Part shown: positions 52,712 through 62,152 of the stretch, one piece after another
Numbering within the stretch: the stretch's first letter is position 1
How the letters are laid out: every line of letters starts with the position of its first letter
Source of the DNA: Ketobacter sp964016105
Lineage (GTDB): Bacteria; Pseudomonadota; Gammaproteobacteria; Pseudomonadales; Ketobacteraceae
Length of the DNA stretch: 64,000 nucleotides
Assembly (NCBI GenBank): GCA_964016105.1
Contig: CAXHEX010000005.1
Coordinates: 1 to 64,000 of the forward strand
Direction: 5' to 3'
Notes under the pieces: generated by a model
Told to the model about the DNA's origin: nothing
The model's database searches: none
The model's input: only the letters and a program-made list of their open reading frames with translations
Translations under genes and position numbers: made by a program

Positions 52712-54511
52712 AAACCCGGCTAAAGTGGACAACCCAACCACACCACCGCCATTATGGTAAGCCTCGGGCAGCATGGTTTCAGCAATCATTGTCAACATGG
52801 CACCTGCGGCGACGCCCTTGATTAGGGCCAACCATTCTGGAGATACCCCTTCCAGCATGGACACCCCCAGCGCAGCCCCAACCCCAGTCATCACCATCAA
52901 ACCTGCCCACATCATTACCACTCTAGCACTACCAAAACCCTGATCCTTCATGCCGGCGGAACTGGACAGTGCCTCAGGAAAATTGGATAAAAACAAACCA
53001 CCAATTAATGACCAGCTGATGTGCTCACTCACCAAAATATCAGAACCAATCACCAGGGATTCCGGGATACCATCCAACAAAATACCCAAAAATACCGCCA
53101 TGGGAGCACCATTTTGGGTGGCCACCGTGCGCACAATTTCTCCGATAGAAGGAAAGTGCTCTCCCACCGCCATGCTTTTAGCCGCTTTGTCTAACCAGAG
53201 CCCGGCTCTTTTTGGGGAAACCTGCTGATGTTGCGTGAGGTATTCTTCCACCTCATGCTTTTTCAGCAAAGCACTAAGCTGGTGACGCACCTCAGTGGAT
53301 TCCAGCCAAAGCTCCTGAAAATCCTCACTGCGCAATTCGGATACCTGAGTTTCTTCATGGCCGATGGCAGTCATGGTATGTGGCCCGGCGGTGAGGAAAG
53401 AAAACGCACCAAACAACTCGCCTTCGTTCACCACCATGGGATCTCTGCTCTGATTATGAACATCCACCAGGGACACTTTCCCTTGACGCAATAGATAACA
53501 GCGATCCGCCAGATCACCCCGATTAAAAAACACAAACCCTTCTGGGTAGGTGTTGTTCGCCATGCGCAAAGCAATTTGTTGTCGCACCGGTTGCGACAGG
53601 CCACTAAAAAATCCCATTCGGGTTTCCTTAGCCAGCAGCTCCGGTAAACTTTGCAATTCCGGCCCCGGTATCAACGGCGGAGTCAGCACACCACTTGCCA
53701 ACACTTGCTCTGTGGCTTGCGCCACCCAGGTTTCAACAGCGTGGGGCTCTATGGCGTGACGCACTTGCAGATAGCGTTTCACCTCTTCGTTCTGTAGTTG
53801 CTCCACCACATGCTCTCGAAGCTCTTCGGAGTGAGGCAAAAGATCAAAGAAGGCGTGTCGAGGCAAGCACAGTAATTTCACTGGTGTTTTTATCCGAGCC
53901 TCAGTTTTGCGGTGCAATCCGGTATAAAAGCTCAAGCGCCCAAACACATCACTGGGTTGCAAGGTTTCGAAAACCCGTCCGCCATCACTGGGGTCGCTCA
54001 GTTCCACTGAGCCGGCTTCAATGACGTAGATAAACGCGGGATGATCTCCGGCTCGATAAAGATAGGCACCAGCCGGGTACTCACGAACGGATGTTATGCT
54101 GGCCAGCTTATCCATTGAATGGGTAGAGAGTGTCTTGAGGCTGTCCAAGCGCCGCATTTTGGCAAGAATGCTGCGGGTTTTTTGCCGGGTTTGCCGGCTC
54201 CAGAAATTGATCGCAGTGGAAGGTTTGCGTAAATAGCCGCCTTTTTGGTTTACCCAGTAGTCCAGAACTTTAAACAATAATCCGCCAATTACCGCCCCCA
54301 AGGCAATGGAATTGAACAAGCCTTTTTCGATACCCGGAGCCATCAGCTCAATGGTCAACGCCGCCAACAACGCACCACCGCCAAAGGCAAGCAAGAAAGC
54401 CATCACCCGATTGGACGGACGCCACCAAACGCCCACCAGAGCCCCAAGGGGCAAGGAGGCCGCACTTAATAATCCCAACAACAGTGCCCACTGCACAGGT
54501 GATTCCAACAT
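52682..54511 (-). CDS. ZIP-like metal transporter with two inserted cyclic-nucleotide-type domains
   Basis: 609 residues. Three membrane helices (about 8-28, 35-57, 66-84) are separated from five more (about 468-490, 496-515, 530-550, 560-580, 588-608) by a cytoplasmic insert of about 380 residues. The later helices carry ZIP-type metal sites: LDGIPES (479-485), SNFPEALSSSAGM (509-521) and IAETMLPEAYH (577-587). The insert holds two beta-roll cNMP-binding domains (about 130-245 and 298-420), but both phosphate cassettes (FGRLSFYTGLHRKTEA and FGAFSFLTAGPHTMTA) deviate from the FGE-L---R consensus. Metal transport and its control by a ligand are inferred. The LCC gene stops 13 bases upstream on the same strand, so co-transcription is possible. 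Confidence 0.75.
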   Translation of the reverse strand: MLESPVQWALLLGLLSAASLPLGALVGVWWRPSNRVMAFLLAFGGGALLAALTIELMAPGIEKGLFNSIALGAVIGGLLFKVLDYWVNQKGGYLRKPSTAINFWSRQTRQKTRSILAKMRRLDSLKTLSTHSMDKLASITSVREYPAGAYLYRAGDHPAFIYVIEAGSVELSDPSDGGRVFETLQPSDVFGRLSFYTGLHRKTEARIKTPVKLLCLPRHAFFDLLPHSEELREHVVEQLQNEEVKRYLQVRHAIEPHAVETWVAQATEQVLASGVLTPPLIPGPELQSLPELLAKETRMGFFSGLSQPVRQQIALRMANNTYPEGFVFFNRGDLADRCYLLRQGKVSLVDVHNQSRDPMVVNEGELFGAFSFLTAGPHTMTAIGHEETQVSELRSEDFQELWLESTEVRHQLSALLKKHEVEEYLTQHQQVSPKRAGLWLDKAAKSMAVGEHFPSIGEIVRTVATQNGAPMAVFLGILLDGIPESLVIGSDILVSEHISWSLIGGLFLSNFPEALSSSAGMKDQGFGSARVVMMWAGLMVMTGVGAALGVSMLEGVSPEWLALIKGVAAGAMLTMIAETMLPEAYHNGGGVVGLSTLAGFLAAVLVNQV

Positions 54512-54524
54512 CCAGCGCCTCTTC

Positions 54525-57500
54525 TTACCAGGTATCGATACAGGGTCGTTTTTTCCCCAGGGTCGGAGACTCCATTACCTCGGGTGCGGCTTCAAGACCT
54601 GCCAGCAACCACTTACGGGAATCCACGGGATCGATAACGTCGTCAAATTCAAAGAAGGTGGCTGTATTGACCGCTTTGCCGCGCTCATACATATCCGCCA
54701 CCATGCTATCAAATAATTGCTGTTTCTTGTCCGGGTCGGTCTCTGCTTCCAATTCTTTGCGGAACCCAAGCTTAACTGCGCCTTCCAAACCCATTGCACC
54801 AAATTCCCCCGTGGGCCAGGACACGGTGAACACGGGGGCTTTCAAGGTTCCCCCTGCCATGGTCATGGCGCCTAGGCCGTAAGCTTTACGTAATACAATG
54901 GTGAAAAACGGCACGCTAAGGCTGGCCGCTGTAACAAACATACGGGCCGCGTGTTTCACCAATGCGGTTTTTTCCACTTCCGGTCCCACCATAATGCCAG
55001 GGGTGTCGCACAAGAAAACAATGGGCACATCATAGGCATCACACAGTTGCATAAAACGCGCCGCTTTATCGGCATTATCTGAATCTATAGCGCCGGACAA
55101 GTGCATGGGGTTATTCGCGACAACGCCAACGGCTTTACCTTCAATACGCGCCAATGCGGTTATCATGCCCTTACCAAAACCCCTGCGCAGCTCCAAAACT
55201 GTTCCGCAGTCCATCATGGTGTCAATTACGTCACGCACGTTATAAACCCGTAACCGATTTTCCGGAATCAAACTCCGCAACAAGCGCTGATCGGCTACCT
55301 CCCAGGATGTAAGCTCGCCCTGAAAATAGGACAGGTACTGTTTGGCAACGGTTACCGCAGCCGCTTCATCCTCCACCAAAACATCGATCACACCGTTATT
55401 GGCCTGTACTGAGCTGGGCCCCACCTGCTCAGGGGTGTAACTGCCCAGACCACCGCCTTCGATCATGGCTGGGCCACCCATACCGATGTTGGCGTTCTGG
55501 GTGGCAATCACCACATCGCAACAGCCCAGCAACGCCGCATTACCGGCAAAATTGCGCCCGGAAGCAATACCCACCAGGGGCACCAGGCCCGATAACCGCG
55601 CAAAATAAAGAAAGGCCAAGCAATCAAGACTGGCGGACGAACCCAGACTGTCAGTATCACCAGGTCGACCACCACCGCCTTCGCTAAACAGAACCAGGGG
55701 CAACTTCATTTGTTTTGCCAATTCAAACATGCGGTCTTTTTTATGATGATTTTGTATTCCCTGGGTACCCGCCAGCACCGTGTAATCGTAACTCATCACC
55801 ACACAACGGGACGCTTCAGCACCAAACTGTTCAGCATTCACCGTGGCCAATCCCGTTACCATGCCATCTCCTGGGGTTTTCTCCATAAGATCCTGCAATG
55901 TTCGGCGTCGACGCTGTGCGGCTACCACCAACGATCCGTATTCCACAAAACTGTCTTTGTCACAAAGATCCTCAATATTTTCCCGAGCGGTACGTTGTCC
56001 GGTGGCACGGCGTTTGGCCACAGCATCTGGGCGGTTTTCATCAAAGCCATAACCGTGGCGCTGATTCACTTGTTCCAGATCGGCTCTTATGAAATCCAAG
56101 TCCTGAATCTGTTGCTGTGATTCAACTTCGGCTTGCTCCCCATCCACGATAAATTCCAACAAAGGCTGGCCTTCTGCAATTGCGTCGCCTTCCCCACAGT
56201 ACAAAGCCTCAACTCGACCATTCCCCGGTGCCGAAATCACATGCTCCATTTTCATGGCATCCAACACCAATAACTCATCGCCTTTCTCCACCCGTTGCCC
56301 CGGCGTAACCGACAGCGTTCGAACCGTACCTGCCAAGGGTGCCAGAACCGCGGACTCGGACTGAACCTGAAACGAGGTTTCAAAGTGCGACTGTTCTTGA
56401 GTGGCGGGCAATATATGCTCGCCTTTCTGGGTTAAGAGTGAATCCAAATGCTGCTGGATAAAGCCGGTATGAAATTGATTGTTTTGCACTTCCGGATGCT
56501 TCAGCAAGGCTTGCAAGAAATCCAAATTGGTGGCGATCCCTTCAATGCGAAAGCCCTTTAATGCCAGTAACGCTTTGCGCAGAATAGCGGGGAAATCGGC
56601 AGTTAACCCGCGCACCACTAATTTTGCCAGCAGGGAATCATATCGGGGGCTGGTGCTGTAGCCGCCGTAAACGTAGGTATCCACCCGAACACCATTGCCG
56701 TTGGGAGCATCAAAGCTGGTGAGAGTACCGGCGGAAGGTTTCACCGTTGCGTCCGGTAGGATGGTTTCAGCATTTATTCGGGCTTGTAGCGCATAACCCT
56801 GGGGACAGGGCAATTGATCAAGAGGCAATTGTCGCAAGCTGATACCGGTGTTTAATTGGGGATGCAATAGCAGTTGCAATTGAACCAGGTCCAAGCCCAG
56901 TAACTCTTCAGTGACGGTGTGTTCCACTTGAATTCGTGGGTTTGCCTCAATAAAAACAAATTCAAGCTGCGCCTTTTCTTGTACTTGGCCTTCACTTTCG
57001 CTGTCACTTGCACTTTCGAACAGCAGAAATTCGAAGGTGCCAAGCCCAATGTAATTCACATGGGACGCCATGGATATGGCGGCCTGACACAGTTTTTGCC
57101 TTAACTCTGAATCGATACTGGGGCTGGGAGCATACTCCACCAACTTTTGATGATTGCGCTGCAGAGTACATTCCCGCTCAAACAGATGAACCACCCGTTC
57201 ACCGTCGCCCACAATCTGCACTTCCACGTGACGAGCCTGGGGCGCCCAGCGTTCCACATAAACCCGATCATCGGCAAACGCCGTTAACGCCTCCGATTGG
57301 CATCGGGTGAACGCCTCTTGCACTTGTGCGCGATCCGTTACTACCCGCATGCCGCGACCACCACCACCGGAAATGGCTTTTATCACCATGGCACTTCCGT
57401 TAGGCAAGCCATCAAAGAAGTTGAGCGCCTGATTGAGATCCACTGGCGTGTCAATTCCTTCCAATATGGGCACCCCCAGGTTCTGAGCCAGGGCTCGGGC

Positions 57501-57875
57501 TTCAGCTTTGTTTCCCAATAATTCCAGGGTGGACGCTTCCGGTCCTATAAATACCATATTGTGACTGGCACAGCGGCGAGCAAACTCTGCGCTTTCACTG
57601 AGAAAACCGTAACCCGGGTGAATGGCATCGCAGCGCTCTCGTTTCGCTACGGAAATCAACTCGTCCATATCCAAATAACCGGCGGGACCAATAACGGTTA
57701 AAGGCACAGACACATCGGCCTGCAGTACAGCTAAAGACTCCCGATCATCCTCGGCGTACACCACCACAGAGCACCAGCCAAGTTCAGCCAGAGTGCGTAC
57801 AATGCGAGCAGCGATTTCACCGCGATTGGCGATAAGGATTTTTCTTGTAGGATTGGATTGAACAATTGCAGACAT
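54525..57875 (-). CDS. Single-chain biotin-dependent acyl-CoA carboxylase (LCC-type)
   Basis: 1116 residues carrying all activities in one chain: biotin carboxylase (about 10-455, KILIANRGEIAARIVRTL, ISGGGGRGMR, EANPRIQVEHTVTEELLG), a linker domain, a biotinyl domain with LDAMKMEHV placing biotin on Lys542, and a carboxyltransferase (about 610-1116, FSEGGGGRPGD, ASGRNFAGNAAL, GNIGMGGPAM-like sequence, CDTPGIMVG). This order and length match the single-chain long-chain acyl-CoA carboxylases described from Mycobacterium and Rhodopseudomonas. Those accept a range of acyl-CoA lengths; the substrate here is not readable. It is distinct from accBC at 17086-18906. An 8-bp stem lies just before the start codon. 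Confidence 0.88.
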   Translation of the reverse strand: MSAIVQSNPTRKILIANRGEIAARIVRTLAELGWCSVVVYAEDDRESLAVLQADVSVPLTVIGPAGYLDMDELISVAKRERCDAIHPGYGFLSESAEFARRCASHNMVFIGPEASTLELLGNKAEARALAQNLGVPILEGIDTPVDLNQALNFFDGLPNGSAMVIKAISGGGGRGMRVVTDRAQVQEAFTRCQSEALTAFADDRVYVERWAPQARHVEVQIVGDGERVVHLFERECTLQRNHQKLVEYAPSPSIDSELRQKLCQAAISMASHVNYIGLGTFEFLLFESASDSESEGQVQEKAQLEFVFIEANPRIQVEHTVTEELLGLDLVQLQLLLHPQLNTGISLRQLPLDQLPCPQGYALQARINAETILPDATVKPSAGTLTSFDAPNGNGVRVDTYVYGGYSTSPRYDSLLAKLVVRGLTADFPAILRKALLALKGFRIEGIATNLDFLQALLKHPEVQNNQFHTGFIQQHLDSLLTQKGEHILPATQEQSHFETSFQVQSESAVLAPLAGTVRTLSVTPGQRVEKGDELLVLDAMKMEHVISAPGNGRVEALYCGEGDAIAEGQPLLEFIVDGEQAEVESQQQIQDLDFIRADLEQVNQRHGYGFDENRPDAVAKRRATGQRTARENIEDLCDKDSFVEYGSLVVAAQRRRRTLQDLMEKTPGDGMVTGLATVNAEQFGAEASRCVVMSYDYTVLAGTQGIQNHHKKDRMFELAKQMKLPLVLFSEGGGGRPGDTDSLGSSASLDCLAFLYFARLSGLVPLVGIASGRNFAGNAALLGCCDVVIATQNANIGMGGPAMIEGGGLGSYTPEQVGPSSVQANNGVIDVLVEDEAAAVTVAKQYLSYFQGELTSWEVADQRLLRSLIPENRLRVYNVRDVIDTMMDCGTVLELRRGFGKGMITALARIEGKAVGVVANNPMHLSGAIDSDNADKAARFMQLCDAYDVPIVFLCDTPGIMVGPEVEKTALVKHAARMFVTAASLSVPFFTIVLRKAYGLGAMTMAGGTLKAPVFTVSWPTGEFGAMGLEGAVKLGFRKELEAETDPDKKQQLFDSMVADMYERGKAVNTATFFEFDDVIDPVDSRKWLLAGLEAAPEVMESPTLGKKRPCIDTW

Positions 57876-57878
57876 GAA

Positions 57879-57909
57879 AGCGGTTCCAGATTATGGGTCG
57901 AGAACCGCT
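57879..57909 (-). promoter_or_regulatory. Stem-loop at the translation start of the acyl-CoA carboxylase
   Basis: On the minus strand AGCGGTTC (57909-57902) pairs exactly with GAACCGCT (57886-57879), with a 15-base loop; the stem ends three bases before the ATG at 57875. The only SD-like bases (GGA) lie in the 3' arm, so the fold could hide the ribosome site. It begins six bases after the stop of the upstream aspartic-protease gene. Confidence 0.4.
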
Positions 57910-57915
57910 ATTAAA

Positions 57916-58581
57916 TCAGAATTTCTTCTCTAACATCAAAACACTGTTGTCTTCTTGAATTTTTACATAATCCAAATAGGTCATACCCAGTAACACGTCC
58001 GTGGGATGGGTGCCTTCTACTACCACGGCGCCCACATTCTTGATTGCAATCTCACCCACTTTGACCTCATCCAACTTGACGTACCAACTATTGGCGATGC
58101 CGCTGGCAGTATGAACCTTGGACTCAGTCCCCTGGAGTTTGTACAGCAAGCCCAATCGACGTGCTTCCATTTCGTTCATGGCAACGGCGGTGGCCCCGGT
58201 ATCCACCAAAAAGGTGACCGGCATGCCGTTTAAACTGCCGTTGACTTTATATTGATTTCGATCGTTTTTCTTAATCACCACCTGAGTCAAGCTGGTCTGC
58301 TGATAGCTACCCCCGATAGCCATATGCAAACCCATGGTATGTTGTTTACCATCCACTTCCACCACCGCCTGACGCGAAGTGGCGCTAATCAGCTTAACGC
58401 CAGAACCATGAGATTTACCATTCTTCAGCATCACCTGCTGACCATCAACATTAAGAACCGCTGCGCCTTTAAACAGCCCTTCTACCCGCACCTGAGGGCC
58501 CGCTTCAACGAATCCACTTAGCCCCCATAGCCCCACCAATAAGTAGAAGCCGTTTCTAATTCCCTTCCCCCAGTTTTTCAT
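57916..58581 (-). CDS. Retropepsin-like clan AA aspartic protease (TIGR02281-like)
   Basis: 221 residues. A signal peptide/anchor (about 8-27) suggests export. The retropepsin core has the catalytic motif FLVDTGATAVAM with Asp127, and the family second block VLLGMTYLDYVKIQ near the C-terminus; such proteins act as homodimers. The N-terminal half (VEGLFKGAAVLNVDGQQVML) is a separate beta domain often found in these periplasmic members. Target unknown. GAGGGATA precedes the ATG. The acyl-CoA carboxylase starts 40 bases downstream on the same strand, so co-transcription is possible. Confidence 0.85.
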   Translation of the reverse strand: MKNWGKGIRNGFYLLVGLWGLSGFVEAGPQVRVEGLFKGAAVLNVDGQQVMLKNGKSHGSGVKLISATSRQAVVEVDGKQHTMGLHMAIGGSYQQTSLTQVVIKKNDRNQYKVNGSLNGMPVTFLVDTGATAVAMNEMEARRLGLLYKLQGTESKVHTASGIANSWYVKLDEVKVGEIAIKNVGAVVVEGTHPTDVLLGMTYLDYVKIQEDNSVLMLEKKF

Positions 58582-58830
58582 TATCCCTCTTCCCGTTTAA
58601 CTTTCAGATACCTACGCTACTCACCCAAACAAATAGCACGCAAATCACACCGATCACAATGGGCAAACTGTGGCGAGCAAACGAGATTAATTATAAACCA
58701 GAGACACAAGCCGCTGGGTTAAAATTTGCTACGGGAAAAAGCTGATGGAGGGTCACGTTTACAAATCGCAACCCCCATATTACAAAGTGATTAACACAAT
58801 ACCATGGAATTGTTTGCAGGAATTCTGGCT

Positions 58831-59832
58831 TCAATTAGCCCGGTGTTTTTTTAGTTGTGATAACAACGGTTTAGGCAGCTGTTTGAATACCAGCCTTTCA
58901 TTATCCGCATCGTATTCCACTTGCTCCCCCAGCAGGGTGGCAGCAAACTGAATACTCACTTCTTTACTGCGCCCGCTAAAACGCACGTATTTTCGTAACT
59001 GCGCCCTATCGGGAATCAGCTCTGGTTTGGGCGTTTCTTGTTGCTCTTCAACAAACTGTTCAAAGTGTTGGGGCTGATGTTCGTCTAAATAGTAAGACAG
59101 CTCCTTATACACCACGGGTTCCCCCACTTTATCTTGATCCATGCAATATTGAACCACCTTTTCGCGATAGGCAGGTGCTTCTTCTTCCGGTAAGTTGTCT
59201 GCATAAGCATCCACAATGTTAAGAAACTCACTGGTTTCTTCAGACACATTCACCGTATCGGTAAAACTCACCCATTGTTTAAGCACATCCATTAGGGGTT
59301 GATCGCCGCGAATTTTAGAAAGAGTAAGATATTTCTCCGACAGTTTATCCCGCCATTGATCCAAATTGATGCGGCAGCCAAACCCCAAGCGAGAGAGATC
59401 CACGTATTCCGTTTGTTCTACTTCAAGATGACTGGTTACCACCAATCCAGTTTGCAGTGGAAACAGCGCCATATAAAACCAACTGGCGTCCACCGTATCT
59501 TCTTTCCAAAAAAGCAAATGGCCAGAACATATGGATTCAGTTTGTTCCAACAGCAAACGAAAATGCTCTACCATCTTCTGGCTCAGGCTGGCCAAAGACA
59601 GGCTGCCTTTATCGTAATCCTGTAGCAACCCGGGTACGGGGTTATCCTGCCGATCAGGATCAAACTGGCCATAGCACTTTGCGGTTTTGGTATTAAAAAG
59701 ATGACGTGCCTCATTTAGCATCAACTGTACAGAGTCATTAAGTTCCAACGACTCATCACGACAATTTACATTAGCCCCGCTGTCCATTTGATTTCGGCTA
59801 ATCTGGTGAACAATACATTCCTCTACTGCCAT
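58831..59832 (-). CDS. yejK: Nucleoid-associated protein YejK/NdpA
   Basis: 333 residues of the YejK (NdpA) family, similar in length to E. coli YejK (335). Recognisable blocks include LLFWKEDTVDASWFYMALFPLQ, FGCRINLDQWRD and LSYYLDEHQPQHFEQFVEEQ. These proteins associate with the nucleoid and have been linked to topoisomerase function; the detailed mechanism is not known. It is the second gene after a nitroreductase on the same strand (19-base gap). The 249 bases downstream (58582-58830) hold no other gene. Confidence 0.88.
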   Translation of the reverse strand: MAVEECIVHQISRNQMDSGANVNCRDESLELNDSVQLMLNEARHLFNTKTAKCYGQFDPDRQDNPVPGLLQDYDKGSLSLASLSQKMVEHFRLLLEQTESICSGHLLFWKEDTVDASWFYMALFPLQTGLVVTSHLEVEQTEYVDLSRLGFGCRINLDQWRDKLSEKYLTLSKIRGDQPLMDVLKQWVSFTDTVNVSEETSEFLNIVDAYADNLPEEEAPAYREKVVQYCMDQDKVGEPVVYKELSYYLDEHQPQHFEQFVEEQQETPKPELIPDRAQLRKYVRFSGRSKEVSIQFAATLLGEQVEYDADNERLVFKQLPKPLLSQLKKHRAN

Positions 59833-59851
59833 ATCTGTTTATCCTGACTCC

Positions 59852-60535
59852 CTAACGCTTAAATTTTACGAACGCATCAACGGGATCTCGATCAATCACT
59901 GTTTTATTGGCTGCCACGGCAGTATCTTCATAACCAAAAGTGATCCCTAACAGAATATTAATGCTGTTATCGATATCAAAGGCCTCCCGTACCAGGTCGG
60001 GATAGTAACGCATGGTTCCCTGGGGACAGCAAGCCACACCATGGGCGGTCATGGCCAGCATAAGATTTTGAATATACATGCCCACGTCAATTGCTACCGA
60101 GGCACCAAATTCTTTGTCCATGCCAATGAACACCACATGGGGCGCATCAAACATTTCAAAGTTACGTAATAACGCCCGTGTTCTACCGGGCTTGTCTGTG
60201 CGCTCAATGCCCATGTTGTCATAGAGTTTCATGGCGCAATCCACCTGTCTGGCGCGGTAGTCGCCGGAGAAGGTTTCGGGATACTCGTAATCGGAATTGA
60301 AAGGCACGCCAGTAGTGACCTTTTCCACCATCTGGTCACGCAAGTGGTTTTTTAAATCTCCTGAAGCAACATACACATACCAAGGCTGAATATTACAGTT
60401 GGAAGGTGCTCTTTGGGCCAATTCAAATATGGCGTTGAGCGTGTCCTGGGGCACTTCTTTATCCAGATAGCCTCGGACAGAGCGGCGTTGGTGGATGGCG
60501 TCATGTAAGGTTATGGTTTCGGCTGAATGGCTCAC
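59852..60535 (-). CDS. Nitroreductase family protein
   Basis: 227 residues with the FMN-binding signatures RRSVRGYLDKEV, RAPSNCNIQPW and a C-terminal LLGITFGYED. The family uses FMN and NAD(P)H to reduce nitro, quinone or similar compounds. The start is GTG at 60535, with AAGGAG eight bases before it. First gene of a probable two-gene unit with yejK; divergent from the alpha/beta hydrolase across 210 bases. The natural substrate cannot be inferred. Confidence 0.9.
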   Translation of the reverse strand: MSHSAETITLHDAIHQRRSVRGYLDKEVPQDTLNAIFELAQRAPSNCNIQPWYVYVASGDLKNHLRDQMVEKVTTGVPFNSDYEYPETFSGDYRARQVDCAMKLYDNMGIERTDKPGRTRALLRNFEMFDAPHVVFIGMDKEFGASVAIDVGMYIQNLMLAMTAHGVACCPQGTMRYYPDLVREAFDIDNSINILLGITFGYEDTAVAANKTVIDRDPVDAFVKFKR

Positions 60536-60745
60536 GTATCAACTCCTTATTTTTGTTCTGGCCAATCATACCCGATCCCTTGCCAAAAGACCCTCGCAAG
60601 TCCGGCCAAAAACGTGGCAGATACCCCCTAATGTATAAAAAACCAGTGGACAAAGATTTGGCAGATAAATTGACTAAGGCCATTTGACAAATGACTAAAT
60701 TATCTCCATAACCTAAAGCGCCTTAAAACAAAAAGGAAACAGGCA

Positions 60746-61639
60746 ATGATCTACACTGCGCGACAGTGGAAACTGGCTGGATATTCAATACGCCTTTGTG
60801 GCCACAATATATTTTACGTGGATAACGGCACCCAGAAAGACAAATCTCACTTGCCCTGCGTATTGTTTCTACACGGGTACCCCACTTCAAGCTGGGACTG
60901 GGAGCAAATCTGGCATCTCATGGATCACGAGTTTCGCCTTGTTACCTTGGACCTGCTGGGATTTGGTTTTTCCGACAAACCCTATCCCTATCAGTACTCC
61001 ATTGCCGAACAAGCGGATATAGTGGAAGCGCTGGTGAAAAAACTGGGGTTAAAAACTTTCCATGTGATGGCCCATGACTATGGTGATACCGTTGCCCAGG
61101 AATTGCTGGCTAGACAGAACGAGCTAGACCAAATTGAATGGCAATCATTATGCCTGCTTAATGGCGGACTGTTTCCGGAAACCCATCGACCCAAGTTAAT
61201 ACAACGTTTGCTAGCGTCTCCATTGGGTGGCCAGCTGACAAAACTCATCAATAAAAATAGCCTGCGGAAAAACATGGCCGATATCTTTGGCCCATCCACT
61301 CAGCCGCAGGAAGAGCTGATCGAAGGCTTCTGGGAAGTAATTAATTTTAATAATGGACGCCGGACACTACACGAACTCATCGACTATATGGGAGAGAGAC
61401 GACAGCATCGCGAGCGCTGGGTTGGCGCACTGCAAAATAGTAAGGTACCCATCGGTTTAATCAATGGCGCGGTGGACCCCATATCCGGTGCCCATATGGT
61501 GAAGCGCTACAAGGAAGTGGTGGGGGCACCACTCATGCTGATCTCATTAAGCAAAACCGGCCATTACCCTCAACTTGAATCGGCAAAGGAAACCGCCACC
61601 GCCTATAAACAATTCTTAGATGCCGTAACCAGCGGCTAA
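60746..61639 (+). CDS. Alpha/beta hydrolase, epoxide hydrolase/MEST-like
   Basis: 297 residues with the alpha/beta-hydrolase fold. The oxyanion-hole HGYP (43-46) is followed by the nucleophile elbow AHDYGDTVAQ, in which Asp111 takes the place of the usual serine, as in epoxide hydrolases and the MEST group. The acid is probably in GAVDPIS (about 245) and the histidine in KTGHYPQL (about 272). Aspartate nucleophiles open epoxides or remove halides; the substrate is unknown. SD AAGGAAA precedes the ATG. Its 3' end overlaps the 3' end of pgpA by 24 bases on the other strand. Confidence 0.88.
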   Translation: MIYTARQWKLAGYSIRLCGHNIFYVDNGTQKDKSHLPCVLFLHGYPTSSWDWEQIWHLMDHEFRLVTLDLLGFGFSDKPYPYQYSIAEQADIVEALVKKLGLKTFHVMAHDYGDTVAQELLARQNELDQIEWQSLCLLNGGLFPETHRPKLIQRLLASPLGGQLTKLINKNSLRKNMADIFGPSTQPQEELIEGFWEVINFNNGRRTLHELIDYMGERRQHRERWVGALQNSKVPIGLINGAVDPISGAHMVKRYKEVVGAPLMLISLSKTGHYPQLESAKETATAYKQFLDAVTSG

Positions 61640-62152
61640 GGTCACCACCCCAAACAACACCACCCAGGCAAATACACCCGCAATAATATCATCCACCATG
61701 ATACCCAAACCGCCATGAACGTGGCGATCAAGCCAGGATATGGGCCAAGGTTTCCAGATATCAAACAGACGAAACAAAACAAACCCCAGCAGTAACCAAT
61801 ACCAGGTAAAGGGAATCATAAATAACGTGATCCATAATCCCACGAACTCATCCCAAACAATGGCACCATGATCATGCACTCCCCAATCGCGTGAAGTCTT
61901 ACCGCATAAGTACACGCCCACTAAGGCGGCCACCAAAACCAGCCCGGCATACACAGCCGTACTGCACAGGGACATGGGCAAATAGATTAGCAAACCCGCC
62001 ACCGTGCCCCAGGTACCTGGAGCTTTGGGGGCCGCTCCACTGCCCAAGCCAATGGCCAGAAAATGGATAGGATTGCGGAAAGCTGAACGGGGAACGGGGA
62101 TATTTTTAGAAATGTTGGTAACCTCTAGGATCAATGGGCCGGCGCTGGCCAT
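61616..62152 (-). CDS. pgpA: Phosphatidylglycerophosphatase A
   Basis: Removes the phosphate from phosphatidylglycerol phosphate at the inner membrane. About 178 residues with the family motifs GLGSGAAPKAPGTWGT, IVWDEFVGLWITL, FRLFDIWKPWPI and GGLGIMVDDIIAG, and four membrane helices. The start is uncertain: the ATG at 62152 lies inside the end of thiL (47-base overlap) and a TTG lies three codons earlier. A start nearer the conserved RNPIHFLAIG would shorten the protein by about 15 residues. thiL-pgpA is the usual order. Confidence 0.92.
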   Translation of the reverse strand: MASAGPLILEVTNISKNIPVPRSAFRNPIHFLAIGLGSGAAPKAPGTWGTVAGLLIYLPMSLCSTAVYAGLVLVAALVGVYLCGKTSRDWGVHDHGAIVWDEFVGLWITLFMIPFTWYWLLLGFVLFRLFDIWKPWPISWLDRHVHGGLGIMVDDIIAGVFAWVVLFGVVTLAAGYGI

